This document shows, piece by piece, positions 18,076 through 26,578 of a stretch of 64,000 nucleotides of DNA. A model generated the notes under the pieces. That model searched no databases and was not told the origin of the DNA. It saw nothing but the letters and a program-made list of their open reading frames with translations. Within the stretch, counting starts at the first letter, position 1. The number at the start of each line of letters is the position of its first letter. The stretch is from Amycolatopsis alba DSM 44262. GTDB taxonomy: Bacteria > Actinomycetota > Actinomycetes > Mycobacteriales > Pseudonocardiaceae. Made by a program: the position numbers and the translations under genes. The stretch is from positions 5,848,588 through 5,912,587 of the forward strand of contig NZ_KB913032.1 of the NCBI RefSeq assembly GCF_000384215.1, read 5' to 3'.

Positions 18076-18372
18076 TCACTGCTCTCGCATCGCGCGGCGG
18101 ATCTCGGCGAGCTTGTCCTTGGCGGCCTTGTCGCGGTCGGCGATCTTCTTGTCCAGCGAGGCGACGTCCTCCTTGCCGCCGAGGCCGGCGAGTTCGGTCG
18201 AGCCGATCGACGTCGTGTACCGCTGCTCGATCCGGTCCCGCACGTGGTCGAACGAGGGCACCCCGGATTCGCTGTAGTCCGGCTCCGGAACCTCGACCGG
18301 CGGCGTGGGGGCGTCCTCCACGATCTCGGCGTCGAGGATCTCCGGCTTCTTGTCCGGGCTGTTCTCGGTCAT
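18076..18372 (-). CDS. small acidic/charged hypothetical protein coupled to nuclease-helicase
   Basis: A 98-aa unknown protein. The N-terminal half is acidic and Pro-rich (EILDAEIVEDAP, PEPDYSES), followed by FDHVRDRIEQRY and a highly charged C-terminal helix (SLDKKIADRDKAAKDKLAEI) that could be a coiled coil. No membrane or signal segment. Its ATG (18372) overlaps the TGA of the large nuclease-helicase gene (ATGA), and GGAG lies just upstream, so translation is coupled and the two proteins probably work in the same process. Possible roles are a binding partner, regulator or substrate adaptor of the helicase; none is proven. Confidence 0.75.
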   Translation of the reverse strand: MTENSPDKKPEILDAEIVEDAPTPPVEVPEPDYSESGVPSFDHVRDRIEQRYTTSIGSTELAGLGGKEDVASLDKKIADRDKAAKDKLAEIRRAMREQ

Positions 18373-21300
18373 CGTCCACTCCGTCCTGCGTGCCAAGGCA
18401 CGGCTTCGGTCATCAACCCGAGCATGCCCGAAACCAGCCGCATCTGGTCGACCGTGCGGATGTCGGCTTCGACCAGCCGGGGCGAGCAGACCACGATCGC
18501 GAGTGCCTGCGCCCGCGAGAGCGCCACGTTGAGCCGGTTACGGGAGAGCAGGAAGTCCAGGCCACGCGGCAGATCGATCGCCGACGACGAGGTCATGGTG
18601 GTGATCACCACCGGCGCCTCCTGGCCCTGGAACCGGTCGACGGTGCCCACCCGCACGCCGGGATGCCCGGCCTGGTCCAGGGCGCGGGCGACCACGCGGG
18701 CCTGGAGGTTGTAGGGAGCCACGACCAGGATGTCCTCGTCGCCGAGCGGCCGGGGATCGCCGTGATCGGTCCAGGCGCGGCCGTGGAGATCGGCGACGAG
18801 CGCGGTGACCGCCTCGGCCTCCTCGACCGACCGCGTCGTGTTGCCGTGATGGTCGACTTCGGCGAGATACAGGCCCGCTTCGACACCGTTGATCGCCCGC
18901 TCGGCCGCCGAGGGATGCGAGTGCAGGCGGCCCGCGTAGGACAGCCGCGAGACCGGCGCACAGACGGCCGGATGCATCCGGCGGGTCTCGTCGAGGAAGT
19001 AGCCGAGTTCGGCCGGGATGATGTCGGCGTCGCCGATCAGATGCCCGAGCGCGGACGCCTCGGCCCCCGCGGGATGCGTGCCCTGCACGACCTGCGGCAA
19101 CTGCTGCGGATCACCCAGCAGCAGGAGATTCTTGGCGCACATCGACACCGCGAGCGCGTCGGCGAGGGCGAATTGGCCCGCCTCGTCGATGATCAGCAGG
19201 TCGAACGGCTCTTCTCGGATCGCGGCGTTCGCGAACGTCCACGCGGTCCCGCCGACCAGATGGCCGGTGTCGTGCTCCTCACGCCATTTCACCAGCGCGG
19301 GGTTGGTCTTCGGCTGCTCCCAGGGCGCGGCCGGATCCGGGGTCCGCTTGGCGCGTTTGGCGCACGGCAGGTCCGGCGCGTTCTTCAGCGCGGCGGACAG
19401 CACGTTCTCCACGGCCTTGTGGCTGGTCGAGGTGACGGCGATCGTCTTGCCCGCGCGCACGAGCTTCGCGATCAGCCTGCCTGCCAGGTAGGTCTTGCCC
19501 GCGCCCGGCGGGCCCTGGACGGCGAGCGCGGAGCCGTCGAGCGCCTCGACGGCCTCGATCACCGTGCTCACCAGATCCGTTCCCGGCTCGGGCAGGGTGC
19601 CGTCGTCGCGCAGCCGGGGTGTCGTGCGGCGGAGCAGGTCGACGCCGGGATGGGCGGGCAGCACCGGCAGCGCTTCGACGACGAGCCGGGCGAGATCCGC
19701 GACCGCGTCGTCCTTGGGGGAGGGCCGGACGGGACTGCCGGGCAGCACCGCGACCGGCCGGTCGGCCGTGGTCTCGTCGGGCGGGCAGCTTTCTTCGAGG
19801 GTCAGTTCGACGGCGGTGGCCGAGACGACCTTCGCGTCCCGTGCGGCGGCGCCGTACCGCAGGCGGACGTCGTCGCCGGGGGCGAAGGGATGTGGCCGGT
19901 CCGGGTCGCAGCGGAGGCTCAGCGAGCGCTTCGCCTTGCGGACCCGGCCCGAAGGCGGCACCCATTCCCCGGCCTCCATGGCGACCGGGACGGTGCAGGC
20001 GTTGTCGGTCTCCAGGTCACCGAGCGGGGCGGCGAGCTGGCGGAAGTACTCCCACCACGCCGGATTCGTCTCGCGGCGGTGATAGCCGACGGACGCGGCC
20101 AGCAGCGCGCGGGCGCGGTCCTCACCGGTGAACTCGGCCGGATCGTCGGGCAGTCCGTCCAGCAGCGGATCGACCAGGGCGGCCAGCTGCGCCGCGCGTT
20201 CGGCGCGTTTCTGCGCGGCGACGTCTTCCTCGGTCTGGCGGAGCAGAGCGTCCACATCGGACTCTTCCGGCGGCTCGGCGAGCGGGATCCCTTCCTGCAC
20301 CCGGATCTTGTGGAGGAACTCGAACAGCCGGAGGGTGGAGACGCAGTCGTATTCGTTGTAGTCGCTGATCCCGCGCAGTACTTCGTCCGCGTGTTCCGTC
20401 TCGCCGGAGGCCGTGAGCGTCAGGTATTCCTCGTACGCCTCGATGCTCGAAACCGCCGTCTTGACGTCGCCGTCGCGGGCTTCGGGCATGTAGAGCGGTT
20501 CGAGGTACTTGATGGAGTACGACCGCTGGGAGACCCGGAGTGCCTTGCGCACCACGGAATACAGGTCTACCAGGCCGCCGCTGCGCAGCAGGTGGTCGAC
20601 GGCGTCCTCGCGGGTCCCGTGCACGGCGGCGAGCCGCTTGATCGCGGTGACCTCGTACGGGGCGTAGTGGTAGACGTGCGAGCCGGGATGTTCGGTGAGC
20701 CTCGCGGTGGCGAAGTCGACGAACTCCTCGAAGGCCCGCTTCTCCTGAGACCGGTTGTGCGCCCAGAACGGCGTGAACTTCGTGCTGTCTTCGTCCGTCA
20801 CCGCGCCGAAGAGGTATTCGAGCCCTTCGCCTGCCAGGGCGTACGGGTCGCCTTCCATGTCGAAGAAGACGTCGCCGGGCGCGGGCGGGGGAAGCTCGGC
20901 GAGCGCGTCCGGATCGATGATCTCGTAGGCGATCTGCCCGGTGGCGTCCTGCCGGACCTGGATCGCGGCCTGAGCACGCAGCGTGGTGAACGACGTCGTC
21001 GAGATGTCGCGCGGCCGGTCTTCCGGCTCCGCCGCCGCGAGCGCGTCGATGGTTTCGAGGCCCGCCGCGACGAGTTTGCGCCGCTGGTCACCGCGCATTC
21101 CCGCGACCAGCGAAAGATCGCGGTCGGCTTCGCGGGCGCTCGCGCAGTGCGAGGAGAAGGAGCAGCCGCCACAGGCGGGTCGTTCGTCGGCCCAGATCGG
21201 GACCGGCAGCTTCGGCGGCCGGTCCCGCAGCCGGGCGCGGAGGCGGTCCACCAGCGGGAGGAAGTCGTCGACGCGGAACGAACGGGTGCTGTGATCGCCC

Positions 21301-21764
21301 AGCAGCAAATGCATCTGCGGACCGGCGGGCCAGCCTGCCCGGCGCAGGGCGTCGGCGTACGCGGTCAGCTGGACCACCGCGGCGGGCTTCGCGTGCCTGG
21401 CCAGCTTCGTGTCGTAGACCTCGTAGCGGCCTTCGTCGTCCCGCATCAGGAAGTCGGCGCGGCCGGAGAACTCGCCGTCGTGGAAGACAGCCTGGTAGAT
21501 CACCGGCGCACCGGCCCGTAGCGCCTCTTCGGTGGCCTTCGCGGCGACGACCGGGTCACGTTCGTCGATCTCGACGACGGCGCTCCGCTCGCCTCGCAGC
21601 TTGTCCAGCGTCGCGGCCTCGTGCGCGCGCCCGTGCGTGACGGCCAGCTGATCCGGCCCGGAGCCCGGCCGCGGCGCTCCGGGGAGGTCGGCGGCCAGCG
21701 CCTGGTTCAGGAGGCTGCGGTGCTCGCATTCGAGCAGGTCGGCGAGATCGGACGGGGTGTACAT
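18369..21764 (-). CDS. TM0106-family Fe-S RecB-like nuclease / RNase H-like / SF1 helicase fusion
   Basis: A 1131-aa DNA-processing enzyme of Dna2-like design. The N-terminal RecB/Cas4-type nuclease has GRADFL (101-106) and YEVYDTK (114-120) as PD-(D/E)XK residues, and Cys13 with Cys198, 201 and 207 (CGGCSFSSHC) could hold a 4Fe-4S cluster. A middle RNase H-like domain carries FFDMEGDP (300-307) and DYNEYD (468-473). The C-terminal SF1 helicase has Walker A GPPGAGKT (751-758), IIDEAGQ (858-864), GDPQQLPQ (884-891) and the late motifs VDRFQGQE and NVALSRA. The family is widespread but poorly studied; a role in DNA repair, end resection or defence is inference. The start at ATG 21764 has a weak ribosome site. 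Confidence 0.88.
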   Translation of the reverse strand: MYTPSDLADLLECEHRSLLNQALAADLPGAPRPGSGPDQLAVTHGRAHEAATLDKLRGERSAVVEIDERDPVVAAKATEEALRAGAPVIYQAVFHDGEFSGRADFLMRDDEGRYEVYDTKLARHAKPAAVVQLTAYADALRRAGWPAGPQMHLLLGDHSTRSFRVDDFLPLVDRLRARLRDRPPKLPVPIWADERPACGGCSFSSHCASAREADRDLSLVAGMRGDQRRKLVAAGLETIDALAAAEPEDRPRDISTTSFTTLRAQAAIQVRQDATGQIAYEIIDPDALAELPPPAPGDVFFDMEGDPYALAGEGLEYLFGAVTDEDSTKFTPFWAHNRSQEKRAFEEFVDFATARLTEHPGSHVYHYAPYEVTAIKRLAAVHGTREDAVDHLLRSGGLVDLYSVVRKALRVSQRSYSIKYLEPLYMPEARDGDVKTAVSSIEAYEEYLTLTASGETEHADEVLRGISDYNEYDCVSTLRLFEFLHKIRVQEGIPLAEPPEESDVDALLRQTEEDVAAQKRAERAAQLAALVDPLLDGLPDDPAEFTGEDRARALLAASVGYHRRETNPAWWEYFRQLAAPLGDLETDNACTVPVAMEAGEWVPPSGRVRKAKRSLSLRCDPDRPHPFAPGDDVRLRYGAAARDAKVVSATAVELTLEESCPPDETTADRPVAVLPGSPVRPSPKDDAVADLARLVVEALPVLPAHPGVDLLRRTTPRLRDDGTLPEPGTDLVSTVIEAVEALDGSALAVQGPPGAGKTYLAGRLIAKLVRAGKTIAVTSTSHKAVENVLSAALKNAPDLPCAKRAKRTPDPAAPWEQPKTNPALVKWREEHDTGHLVGGTAWTFANAAIREEPFDLLIIDEAGQFALADALAVSMCAKNLLLLGDPQQLPQVVQGTHPAGAEASALGHLIGDADIIPAELGYFLDETRRMHPAVCAPVSRLSYAGRLHSHPSAAERAINGVEAGLYLAEVDHHGNTTRSVEEAEAVTALVADLHGRAWTDHGDPRPLGDEDILVVAPYNLQARVVARALDQAGHPGVRVGTVDRFQGQEAPVVITTMTSSSAIDLPRGLDFLLSRNRLNVALSRAQALAIVVCSPRLVEADIRTVDQMRLVSGMLGLMTEAVPWHAGRSGR

Positions 21765-21816
21765 CGCCCGGCAGTCTTACATGGACGCTCCGGCGGGCCG
21801 CCCCGGCACGCCGGAG

Positions 21817-22527
21817 TCAGCCGGAGGTGTGGTCGAACTTCAGGTGCGAGGTGATGCGGTAGCGGTCGCCCCGGTAGATCGAGCGGGTGTACTCGATCAC
21901 GCGGCCGTCCGCGTCGCGGGTGGTGCGCTCGAACAGGAGCGCGGGGGAGTGCAGCGGGACGTCGAGCAGGCCGGATTCGTCGGCGTCGGTCACGGTGGGT
22001 TCGATGACCTGCACGGCCGTCGCGGGAACGACCTCGTACCGCGTGCGGAGCAGTTCGTAGAACGAGCCGGACTCGAAGCCGGCGGCCGTGATGTCCGGCA
22101 CCAGGTCTCGCGGGACCAGGATCCGCTCGATCGCCATCGGCGCGTCTTCGACGACGCGGATCCGGGTGACGGCCACCAGCGGATGACCGGGGGAGACCTC
22201 GAGCCGTTTGCCGAGCCGGGCGCCCGCCGGTGTGGTCGCGAAGTCGATCACCCGGCTGCTCCAATGCCCCTCGGCGGGCGGCGCGAACTGCTCGCCGCCA
22301 GTGGCGGGCACGAGGTCCTGGGAGATCTTGCGTGGTGCGGTGAACGTGCCCCGGCCGTGCTCGCGGACCACGAGACCGTCGCGTTCCAGTTCGTCGATCG
22401 CGGCCCGCAGGGTCGGACGGGAGACGCCGATCTCGGTACTCAGCGCGCGCTCCGAAGGCAGGACTTCGCCCGGCTGCCGCCGCTCGATGAGGTGGCGCAG
22501 CCGTTCCTTGACCTCTGTTCGCCGCAT
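21817..22527 (-). CDS. GntR-family regulator, HutC/DasR-like (UTRA domain)
   Basis: A 236-aa regulator with a GntR winged helix at 1-65 (LPSERALSTEIGVSRPT, LERDGLVVREHGRGTF) and a UTRA effector domain (about 85-230; PMAIERILVP, SFYELLRTRYEV, ALLFERTTRDADGRVIEYT). The UTRA class binds small ligands, often sugars or amino-sugar phosphates. It is divergent from a secreted GH16-like gene across 122 bp, and that gap contains a palindrome matching the DasR dre element at 12 of 16 positions, so it probably represses the GH16 gene and itself. True DasR orthology is not claimed. ATG 22527 is the start; earlier starts are absent in frame. Confidence 0.88.
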   Translation of the reverse strand: MRRTEVKERLRHLIERRQPGEVLPSERALSTEIGVSRPTLRAAIDELERDGLVVREHGRGTFTAPRKISQDLVPATGGEQFAPPAEGHWSSRVIDFATTPAGARLGKRLEVSPGHPLVAVTRIRVVEDAPMAIERILVPRDLVPDITAAGFESGSFYELLRTRYEVVPATAVQVIEPTVTDADESGLLDVPLHSPALLFERTTRDADGRVIEYTRSIYRGDRYRITSHLKFDHTSG

Positions 22528-22572
22528 GAGGCGCAGCCTACCCAGTGGTCGCCGGGAATTGGCTGGTGGACA

Positions 22573-22588
22573 AGTTGTCTAGACCTAT
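22573..22588. promoter_or_regulatory. dre-like GntR operator
   Basis: AGTTGTCTAGACCTAT contains the palindromic core GTCTAGAC and matches the Streptomyces DasR consensus ACTGGTCTAGACCACT at 12 of 16 positions. It lies 46 bp before the GntR start (other strand) and 62 bp before the GH16-like start, where a repressor could act on both promoters. Confidence 0.6.
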
Positions 22589-22591
22589 TGA

Positions 22592-22640
22592 CTTTACCAG
22601 TTCGCCGGGCGACCTTGGTGGAAACTGACCAGTGGTAAAG
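22592..22640. promoter_or_regulatory. inverted repeat flanking the GH16-like promoter
   Basis: CTTTACCA (22592-22599) and its exact complement TGGTAAAG (22633-22640) are 33 bp apart, and the right arm overlaps the AAGGAG ribosome site of the GH16-like gene. A second ACTG..CAGT half-dyad is at 22625-22634. These could be extra regulator contacts or an mRNA structure hiding the ribosome site. Confidence 0.35.
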
Positions 22641-22649
22641 GAGACGACG

Positions 22650-23564
22650 ATGTCTGCACCGGGGAAGTTGCGTCTTGTGGCCGTCGCCGCCTTGTCGGTG
22701 GCCGCACTCGGGATGGCGCCGGGGACCGCGACCGGGGCGGCCGCCTGCGGGGCGTTGTTCGACGATTTCCACTACGCCTCGCACACCGACGGTCTCCTTG
22801 CTCAGCACGGCTGGGAGGCGCGTTCCGGAGTGGGAGGGCCCGGCGTCGGTGGTGCGCGATGGGCTCCGGAAGGCATCACGTTCCCGACATCCGGAGGGGA
22901 CAAGGTGCTGCAACTCGCCTCCGCCACCGACGGCACGCCCGCGGGTACGACCCAGACCGAGGTCATGCAGCCCGACCGGCGGTTCTTCGAAGGGACCTAC
23001 GCGGCGCGGATCCGCTTCTCCGACGCGCCGTCGTCCGGCCCCGACGGCGACCGGATCAACCAGACGTTCTTCACCATCAGCCCGCTCCGCTACGACAACG
23101 ACCCGATCTACAGCGAACTGGACTTCTCCGAGTATCTGCCCAACGGCGGCTGGGGCGAGGCGGGACCGGTGAATTTCCAGACCAGCTGGCACACCTACAC
23201 GCCGGACCCGTGGTACGCCGAGAACAAGAGCGACAGCCAGCGCCGCAGTATCGACGGCTGGCACTCCGTGGCCGCGACCGTGTCCGACGGCCATGTCCGG
23301 TACTACATCGACGGCGCGCTGGTCGCGGATCACGACCGCGGCGGGCCGTTCGACGTGTACCCGCGGCAGGACATGTCCCTGAATGTGAACCAGTGGTTCA
23401 TCGACCTCACCCAGCACTCCGGCGGCACGAGCACCTACCTCGAACAGGTGGACTGGGTCTACTACGCGAAGAACGAGGTCCTGACACCGCAGGCGGCCGC
23501 CGACCGGGCCGCCGCGTACCGATCGTCGGGTGTGCGGTTCGCCGACGATCTCGGTGGTTGTTAA
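22650..23564 (+). CDS. secreted glycoside hydrolase family 16-like protein
   Basis: A 304-aa exported protein with a signal peptide (1-30, ending GTATGAAA). The mature part is a concanavalin-A-like beta-sandwich: the GH16 catalytic signature E-L-D-F-S-E is present at 156-161 (ExDxxE, the beta-bulge type, with nucleophile E156 and acid/base E161), followed by WHSVAATV and VRYYIDGALV strands. Length is typical of a single-domain enzyme without a binding module. GH16 enzymes cut beta-1,3/1,4-glucans and galactans, so a polysaccharide-degrading role fits, under control of the adjacent GntR regulator. ATG 22650 is chosen for AAGGAG at 22637-22642; the frame opens earlier at a GTG. Confidence 0.78.
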   Translation: MSAPGKLRLVAVAALSVAALGMAPGTATGAAACGALFDDFHYASHTDGLLAQHGWEARSGVGGPGVGGARWAPEGITFPTSGGDKVLQLASATDGTPAGTTQTEVMQPDRRFFEGTYAARIRFSDAPSSGPDGDRINQTFFTISPLRYDNDPIYSELDFSEYLPNGGWGEAGPVNFQTSWHTYTPDPWYAENKSDSQRRSIDGWHSVAATVSDGHVRYYIDGALVADHDRGGPFDVYPRQDMSLNVNQWFIDLTQHSGGTSTYLEQVDWVYYAKNEVLTPQAAADRAAAYRSSGVRFADDLGGC

Positions 23565-23598
23565 ATGTGCTCGGGGTTCTGCGGGAACGAGGAGTGCG

Positions 23599-24462
23599 GT
23601 GGATCGGCTGACGGAACGTTTCGAGGAGCACCGCGTCAGGCTGCGGGCGGTGGCGTACCGGATGCTGGGCTCGGCCAGTGAGGCCGAGGACGCCGTCCAG
23701 GACACGTGGCTGCGGCTCAACCGGACCGACGCGGCGGAGATCGAGAACCTCGGCGGCTGGCTGACCACCGTGGTGGCGCGGGTGTGCCTGAACGTGCTGC
23801 GCTCGCGCGACCACCGGCGGGAAGAACCACTCGACGCCGCGTCCGCCGAGCCCGCGGACACCTCGGTCGACCCCGCCGCCGACGCGGAGCTCGCCGACTC
23901 GATCGGGCTGGCGATGCTGGTGGTCCTGGACACGCTGGCCCCCGCCGAGCGGCTCGCGTTCGTCCTGCACGACATGTTCGCGGTGCCGTTCGACGAGATC
24001 GCGCCGCTGATCGACCGCACCCCCGCCGCCGCGAGGCAACTCGCGAGCCGCGCCCGGCGCCGTGTCCAAGGCCGTTCCACCGCCGCGGAACCCGACCTCG
24101 CACGACGGCGCCAGGTCGTCGACGCCTACCTGGCCGCGGCCCGCGGCGGAGACTTCGAAGCACTCCTGGAACTGCTCCACCCCGACGTCGTCCTCCGTGC
24201 CGACAAGGCGGCGGGCCCCTCGCGCACGCCGGTCTTCCTGCGTGGCGCGCCTGTTGTCGCGCGTGGTGCGGCTGCCGCGTCGGTGCGGGCGGCTGTCACT
24301 CAGCTCGCGTTGGTGAACGGCGGCGTCGGCCTGGTGATGGCGGACGAGGGACGGCCTTCGGTGGTGCTCGCGTTCGCGTTCGAGGACGGGAAGATCACCG
24401 AGATCGACGTCATCGCGGACCGGGATCGGCTGCAGGGGCTGGATCTGGTGATTGTGGACTGA
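23599..24462 (+). CDS. ECF41-type sigma factor with SnoaL-like C-terminus (SigJ-like)
   Basis: A 287-aa sigma factor. Region 2 (AYRMLGSASEAEDAVQDTWLRL) and region 4 (LAPAERLAFVLHDMFAVPFDEIAPLIDRTPAAARQLASRARRRV, shown here in part as LAFVLHDMFAVPFDEIA) are followed by a C-terminal NTF2/SnoaL-like domain (about 175-285) ending VIADRDRLQGL. Such fused domains act as built-in regulators in ECF41 factors, and M. tuberculosis SigJ has the same layout. ECF41 genes usually sit next to a carboxymuconolactone decarboxylase or oxidoreductase gene; none is adjacent here. GTG 23599 is chosen for AGGAG at 23590-23594. It starts 34 bp after the GH16-like gene and may be co-transcribed. Confidence 0.87.
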   Translation: MDRLTERFEEHRVRLRAVAYRMLGSASEAEDAVQDTWLRLNRTDAAEIENLGGWLTTVVARVCLNVLRSRDHRREEPLDAASAEPADTSVDPAADAELADSIGLAMLVVLDTLAPAERLAFVLHDMFAVPFDEIAPLIDRTPAAARQLASRARRRVQGRSTAAEPDLARRRQVVDAYLAAARGGDFEALLELLHPDVVLRADKAAGPSRTPVFLRGAPVVARGAAAASVRAAVTQLALVNGGVGLVMADEGRPSVVLAFAFEDGKITEIDVIADRDRLQGLDLVIVD

Positions 24463-24807
24463 ATCGGACTGGCGGGGTGGCGGGGTGGCGGAGGTTGCCG
24501 CGGTCAACGAGCGACTGGTGCTGCACAACCGGCTCATGCAGAGCCTGAAGGTTGCGCAAATGGGCCGAAGACTTGTGCGACACCTGTGCTATCGATCGGG
24601 CGGCCCGGCGGGCATCTCACCCGGTTCGTGAAGGCGGTACGGCTCTTCGATGAGCCGCCGTACGTGGAGGTCGACCAGGAGGGACAGAAGAGGATCATCG
24701 GCTCCTCTTCGACAGGCCATCGATCTCGGGAAGCGGCTGGGGGTGGACCTGGGTGTGGGCATGCCGAGGGGCCCGTCGCCGGTGGTGGTGGCGGGCTCCC
24801 TCGGGGT
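24463..24807. other. 345-bp region without a convincing gene
   Basis: It begins with a GGTGGCGG-like tandem run (24472-24492). Short frames exist on the plus strand, one with LVLHNRLMQSLKVAQMGRRL and one with RQAIDLGKRLGVDLGV, but none has a start with ribosome site and recognisable homology. An imperfect hairpin is visible near 24635-24665 (TACGGCTC/GAGCCGCCGTA). It may be decayed coding sequence next to the HNH/IS30 patch. Confidence 0.4.
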
Positions 24808-26055
24808 TCAGCGATGGTTACGTCGTGGCTTCTGTAGCGGGTCCAGATATTGCGGCGGAACGAACTCCGGCCGTCCGTCGGCGGCCATGCGGACTGTCCA
24901 GCCGGATTGTCCGTGGATGACCATGTGGTGGTAGCGGCAGAGCAGGCACAGATTGGTCAGGTCGGTATCGCCCAGGTGCCCCCACGGAAGAATGTGGTGG
25001 GCTTCGCAATGTTTGGGTTTGCGGTGACAGCCGGGGAAGGCACAGCCGTGATCCCGAAGGTTCAGGGCCCGGCGTTGCGCGGGGGTGACGGTGCGGGCGG
25101 CGCGGCCGATGTCGAGCGGCTCACTCTCCGACCCGAGCACAGCGGGAATGATCTTGGCGTCACAGGCCAACATCCGGGCATGACGTGCGGTGATCTGCGA
25201 GACCTCGTCCACACACGCTGACCCCAGTCCCGACGTCAGGGTCTCCAGGGGGATGGTGACCACGATCGTGGTGCGGTCCCCGGATAAGGTTGGTGCTTTG
25301 TCGTTGGTCATCGCGTAGTGGATGGCGTCGAAGAGTGCGTCGCCGTGGCGTTCGCCGGGGGTGCGGGGGTCGCGGTTGCCGTCCTCGTCGACGGGTCTTC
25401 GCTGCCCCCAGGTCTCGAACAGCGCATTCGCGCGAGCCCCGAACTCCGGATCCAGCAGACCGTTCAAGCGCCACCAGCCGTCGTCACGTTTGCGTAAGTG
25501 CACCTCACGCGACGGTGGTTTGAGGTCCTCGTCCTTGGGTTCGCTGCCGTCGGGGTCGAGGTGGCCCAGCAGTTCAGCCCCGCCGTTGACGATCTGCTGC
25601 GGACCGGCATGGCGGGCAAGGTTCACCAGGATCTGTTCCGCCCCTGACCGGTCTTCCTCCGACACCTCAGGCGGGATCCTCTTCAAGACCGCCAGCAGCG
25701 GGTCCAGCTGCTGAGGGCCAAGATCCCCCTCAGCTGCGGCCGCACCCGCGAGCGGAGCAAACGCAGGCGCGGGGGTGCCGTCCAAGTTCCGGCCCTCGTT
25801 CAGCGCCAACGCCCGCGCTACGGTGTCGCGGGCTTCCTTTGGGCTGATGCGGGCGGTTTCGGCGAACCAGCCCGCCGTCGAACCATGCCCGAACAACTCC
25901 ATCGGACCACGGGACTCGATCTCCACCAGAAACTGACCGACCTCCGCCAACGCCTGGCGTGCCACCGACATGCGCTCGACCACACCGTGCGCGAGTTCCC
26001 GCGCACCGGCACGCCACAGCTCGTGTGGCGGTTCGAGGATTCGTTGGCTGGACAC
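24808..26055 (-). CDS. DUF222 / 13E12-repeat protein with HNH endonuclease domain
   Basis: A 415-aa protein typical of the multi-copy actinobacterial DUF222-HNH family. The N-terminal helical DUF222 part spans about 10-300. The C-terminal HNH domain (about 335-375) has CAFPGCHRKPKHCEAHHILPW-type residues: paired Cys (C..C), the HHILPW core and a second CLLCRYHHMVIH segment with the metal and catalytic His. The family's biological role is not settled; copies often spread between genomes. The frame opens at TTG 26082; GTG 26055 is preferred as a start though the ribosome site is unclear. It lies beside an IS30 remnant. Confidence 0.8.
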   Translation of the reverse strand: MSSQRILEPPHELWRAGARELAHGVVERMSVARQALAEVGQFLVEIESRGPMELFGHGSTAGWFAETARISPKEARDTVARALALNEGRNLDGTPAPAFAPLAGAAAAEGDLGPQQLDPLLAVLKRIPPEVSEEDRSGAEQILVNLARHAGPQQIVNGGAELLGHLDPDGSEPKDEDLKPPSREVHLRKRDDGWWRLNGLLDPEFGARANALFETWGQRRPVDEDGNRDPRTPGERHGDALFDAIHYAMTNDKAPTLSGDRTTIVVTIPLETLTSGLGSACVDEVSQITARHARMLACDAKIIPAVLGSESEPLDIGRAARTVTPAQRRALNLRDHGCAFPGCHRKPKHCEAHHILPWGHLGDTDLTNLCLLCRYHHMVIHGQSGWTVRMAADGRPEFVPPQYLDPLQKPRRNHR

Positions 26056-26106
26056 CCCACGATAATACCAAGAATCGAACAAGTGTGCGAATGTGAAAAG
26101 TATTCT

Positions 26107-26350
26107 TGGGTGGTTTCAACTGGTGAGTGCACCGCCTCTGGTCTGGCGACACTTTGTCGAACGCTTCGATCGGCTTGAGTCGTTCAGCGTCTGCCGTGGC
26201 CGGTCGTTGAGTTCGTCTGCGATGGCATCGAGTTCGCCTTGTGAATACCCGGACAGGTCGGTTCTTTTGGGAAGGTACTGGCGCAGTAATCCCTTGGTGT
26301 TCTCGTCGCTGCCGCGCTGCCAAGGTGAGCGCGGGTCACAAAAGAACGCG
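26107..26350 (-). mobile_element. IS30-family transposase remnant with frameshift
   Basis: On the minus strand the sequence encodes the C-terminal part of an IS30 transposase: FFCDPRSPWQRGSDENT, GLLRQYLPKRTDLS, and ELNDRPRQTL, which match the highly conserved DDE-family tail with its final catalytic Glu (DENT). After RQTL the frame shifts by one base into LKPIEAFDKV. Nothing upstream of FFCDP is transposase, so the element has lost most of its left side. A likely right end lies at about 26107-26135. Between 26351 and 26548 no gene was recognised. The remnant cannot move on its own. Confidence 0.8.
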
Positions 26351-26548
26351 ATCAACTGTTGGGCGAAATTCGAGGGTTGGTGTGCCACCTGCCTCGGCAG
26401 GAGGTTTGAGTCAGCCCATGGTCTCGCGTGGACGGTTGCCGACGATGGCGTCGAGTGTGCATTCCCGGCTGGCAGGCGGGCGACCCGTTCGGCACCCATG
26501 TCCTGGATCCGCCCCTACCGCAGCGTGCGTCCGACTGTCTGTGCCGAG

Positions 26549-26578
26549 CGGTTCAGATGGCCAGGGCCACCTGAACCG
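26549..26578 (-). terminator. hairpin at the end of the small secreted peptide gene
   Basis: An 8-bp stem CGGTTCAG/CTGAACCG, one A-C mismatch, then TGGCC/GGCCA with a 2-nt centre. It overlaps the stop codon (26553-26555) of the gene read on the minus strand. No T run follows. Confidence 0.45.

Noticed and set aside
18390..21521. 1043-codon plus-strand frame opposite the nuclease-helicase
   Set aside because: Shadow frame; no motif, and the minus strand encodes a complete three-domain enzyme.
24586..24837. Short plus-strand frame before the HNH gene
   Set aside because: Gly-rich, no ribosome site, runs into the HNH gene's 3' end in antisense; treated as non-coding or decayed.
26107..26550. 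A complete IS30 element
   Set aside because: Only the transposase C-terminus is present, with a frameshift; no left end or full DDE domain.
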